From assembly GCF_014191505.1 (NCBI RefSeq), contig NZ_JACHWS010000002.1:682001-746000 (forward strand): DNA of 64,000 nt. Reading direction: 5' to 3'. This document shows, piece after piece, positions 63,571-64,000 of the stretch. The notes below the pieces were generated by a model. The model did no database searches. It was not told the origin of the DNA and was given only the letters and a program-made list of their open reading frames with translations. Each line of letters opens with the position of its first letter. Positions within the stretch are counted from its first letter, which is position 1. The translations under genes and the position numbers were made by a program. This DNA is from Hoyosella altamirensis. Its GTDB lineage: Bacteria > Actinomycetota > Actinomycetes > Mycobacteriales > Mycobacteriaceae.

Positions 63571-64000
63571 GTGACCGAACGCGATCCCGCAAGCCCGCAC
63601 GACGTTGTCCCGCCCGGTGGAGCCGGCCGGGAACGCCAGAACCGAATCTATCGCGACGGGGTCAGCGGCCTCGTGCCCAATATCCCCACCGATCCGCAAA
63701 CTCTTGAGAAAGCTGCAGCCGATGCGCTTCCGGAGAAGGCTTTCGCTTACCTTGCTGGTGGCGCAGGCTCCGAAGCGACGATGCGCGCCAACCGAGCAGC
63801 TTTCGAGTCATGGTCAATAGTGCCGCGCGTCCTGCGGAACGTCGCCGAGCGAGACCTCAGCACCGAGATCTTCGGGCGGCGCCTTCCCGCTCCGCTCGCG
63901 CTCGCACCCATCGGGGTCCTTGAACTCGCGCATGAGGAGGCCGATCTCGCTGTCGCCCGCGCAGCTGCCGCGACTGGGGTTCCGTTCATCTTTTCCAATC
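63571..64000 (+). CDS. FMN-dependent alpha-hydroxy-acid oxidase / lactate 2-monooxygenase, 5' part
   Basis: Starts at GTG 63571 (MTERDPASPHDVVPPGG) and runs off the right edge after 143 codons. The visible part has AFAYLAGGAGSEATMRANRAAFESW and PLALAPIGVLELAHEEADLAVARAAAATGVPFIFSN, the start of the (S)-2-hydroxy-acid oxidase TIM barrel. The Arg-rich N-terminal extension (GGAGRERQNRIYRDGVSGLVP) fits lactate 2-monooxygenase of mycobacteria, which makes acetate and CO2 from lactate. The catalytic His and FMN-binding Lys are beyond the edge. Confidence 0.88.
   Translation, partial: MTERDPASPHDVVPPGGAGRERQNRIYRDGVSGLVPNIPTDPQTLEKAAADALPEKAFAYLAGGAGSEATMRANRAAFESWSIVPRVLRNVAERDLSTEIFGRRLPAPLALAPIGVLELAHEEADLAVARAAAATGVPFIFSN

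Overview
The window is a piece of a high-GC actinobacterial chromosome from a mycolic-acid-containing lineage (Mycobacteriales). It opens with three arabinogalactan genes (UbiA-type DPPR synthase, glfT2, glf), and it also carries an LGFP-repeat amidase, a PE/PPE/EspG trio, IdeR-type iron boxes and many GTG starts. From recalled gene order, long stretches run parallel to Mycobacterium tuberculosis Rv3806c-Rv3853: DPPR synthase/phosphatase, glfT2, glf, amidase, HAD, tandem plsC, serS, septum-formation protein, pheA, DUF2470 protein, LCP protein, bfrB, glpQ1, sodA, rraA. The non-mycobacterial insertions and the CYP153 system fit a free-living hydrocarbon degrader of the Hoyosella/Rhodococcus type; the genus is an inference.

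Layout. 1-11195: cell-envelope galactan synthesis, amidase, phospholipid acyltransferases, serS. 11269-16916: septum-formation membrane protein, zincin, an orphan PE-PPE-EspG module, phosphatase, pheA. 16985-21830: iron-linked block (iron-boxed DUF2470 protein, CPBP protease, SelW-like protein, LysR effector-domain orphan, LCP ligase, bfrB with iron boxes). 21837-26324: minus-strand run (DUF5926, glpQ, DUF4328, rhodanese, sppA) interrupted by a 110-bp cluster of six DnaA boxes. 26418-32099: ABC exporter and an organoarsenical-type resistance locus (ArsR-GNAT fusion facing an MFS exporter plus ArsO). 32120-34643: unrecognised membrane operon with a frameshift. 34759-38687: DAPG/phloretin-hydrolase-like enzyme and a CYP153 alkane hydroxylase with its ferredoxin and reductase. 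39009-42704: two-component system divergent from an ABC exporter. 42734-46421: msrA, sodA, mgtE, small conserved protein. 46524-50960: CRP/GlxR site, coiled-coil surface protein, SDR, ilvD. 51021-52217: second yidC preceded by a small membrane protein ending in an RAPG motif, a likely translation-arrest regulator. 52276-57465: TM0106-type nuclease, DUF6474 protein, and a copper operon (ycnI-copC-copD). 57474-64000: SRPBCC, CsbD-like, gabD2, GNAT, rraA, sugar-lactone oxidase, DUF5313, and the start of an FMN-dependent lactate oxidase/monooxygenase.

The signals most worth following are the RAPG arrest-peptide candidate upstream of yidC2, the orphan PE-PPE-EspG trio, the DnaA-box cluster, and the ArsR-acetyltransferase fusion locus. 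No rRNA, tRNA, CRISPR array or insertion sequence was recognised.
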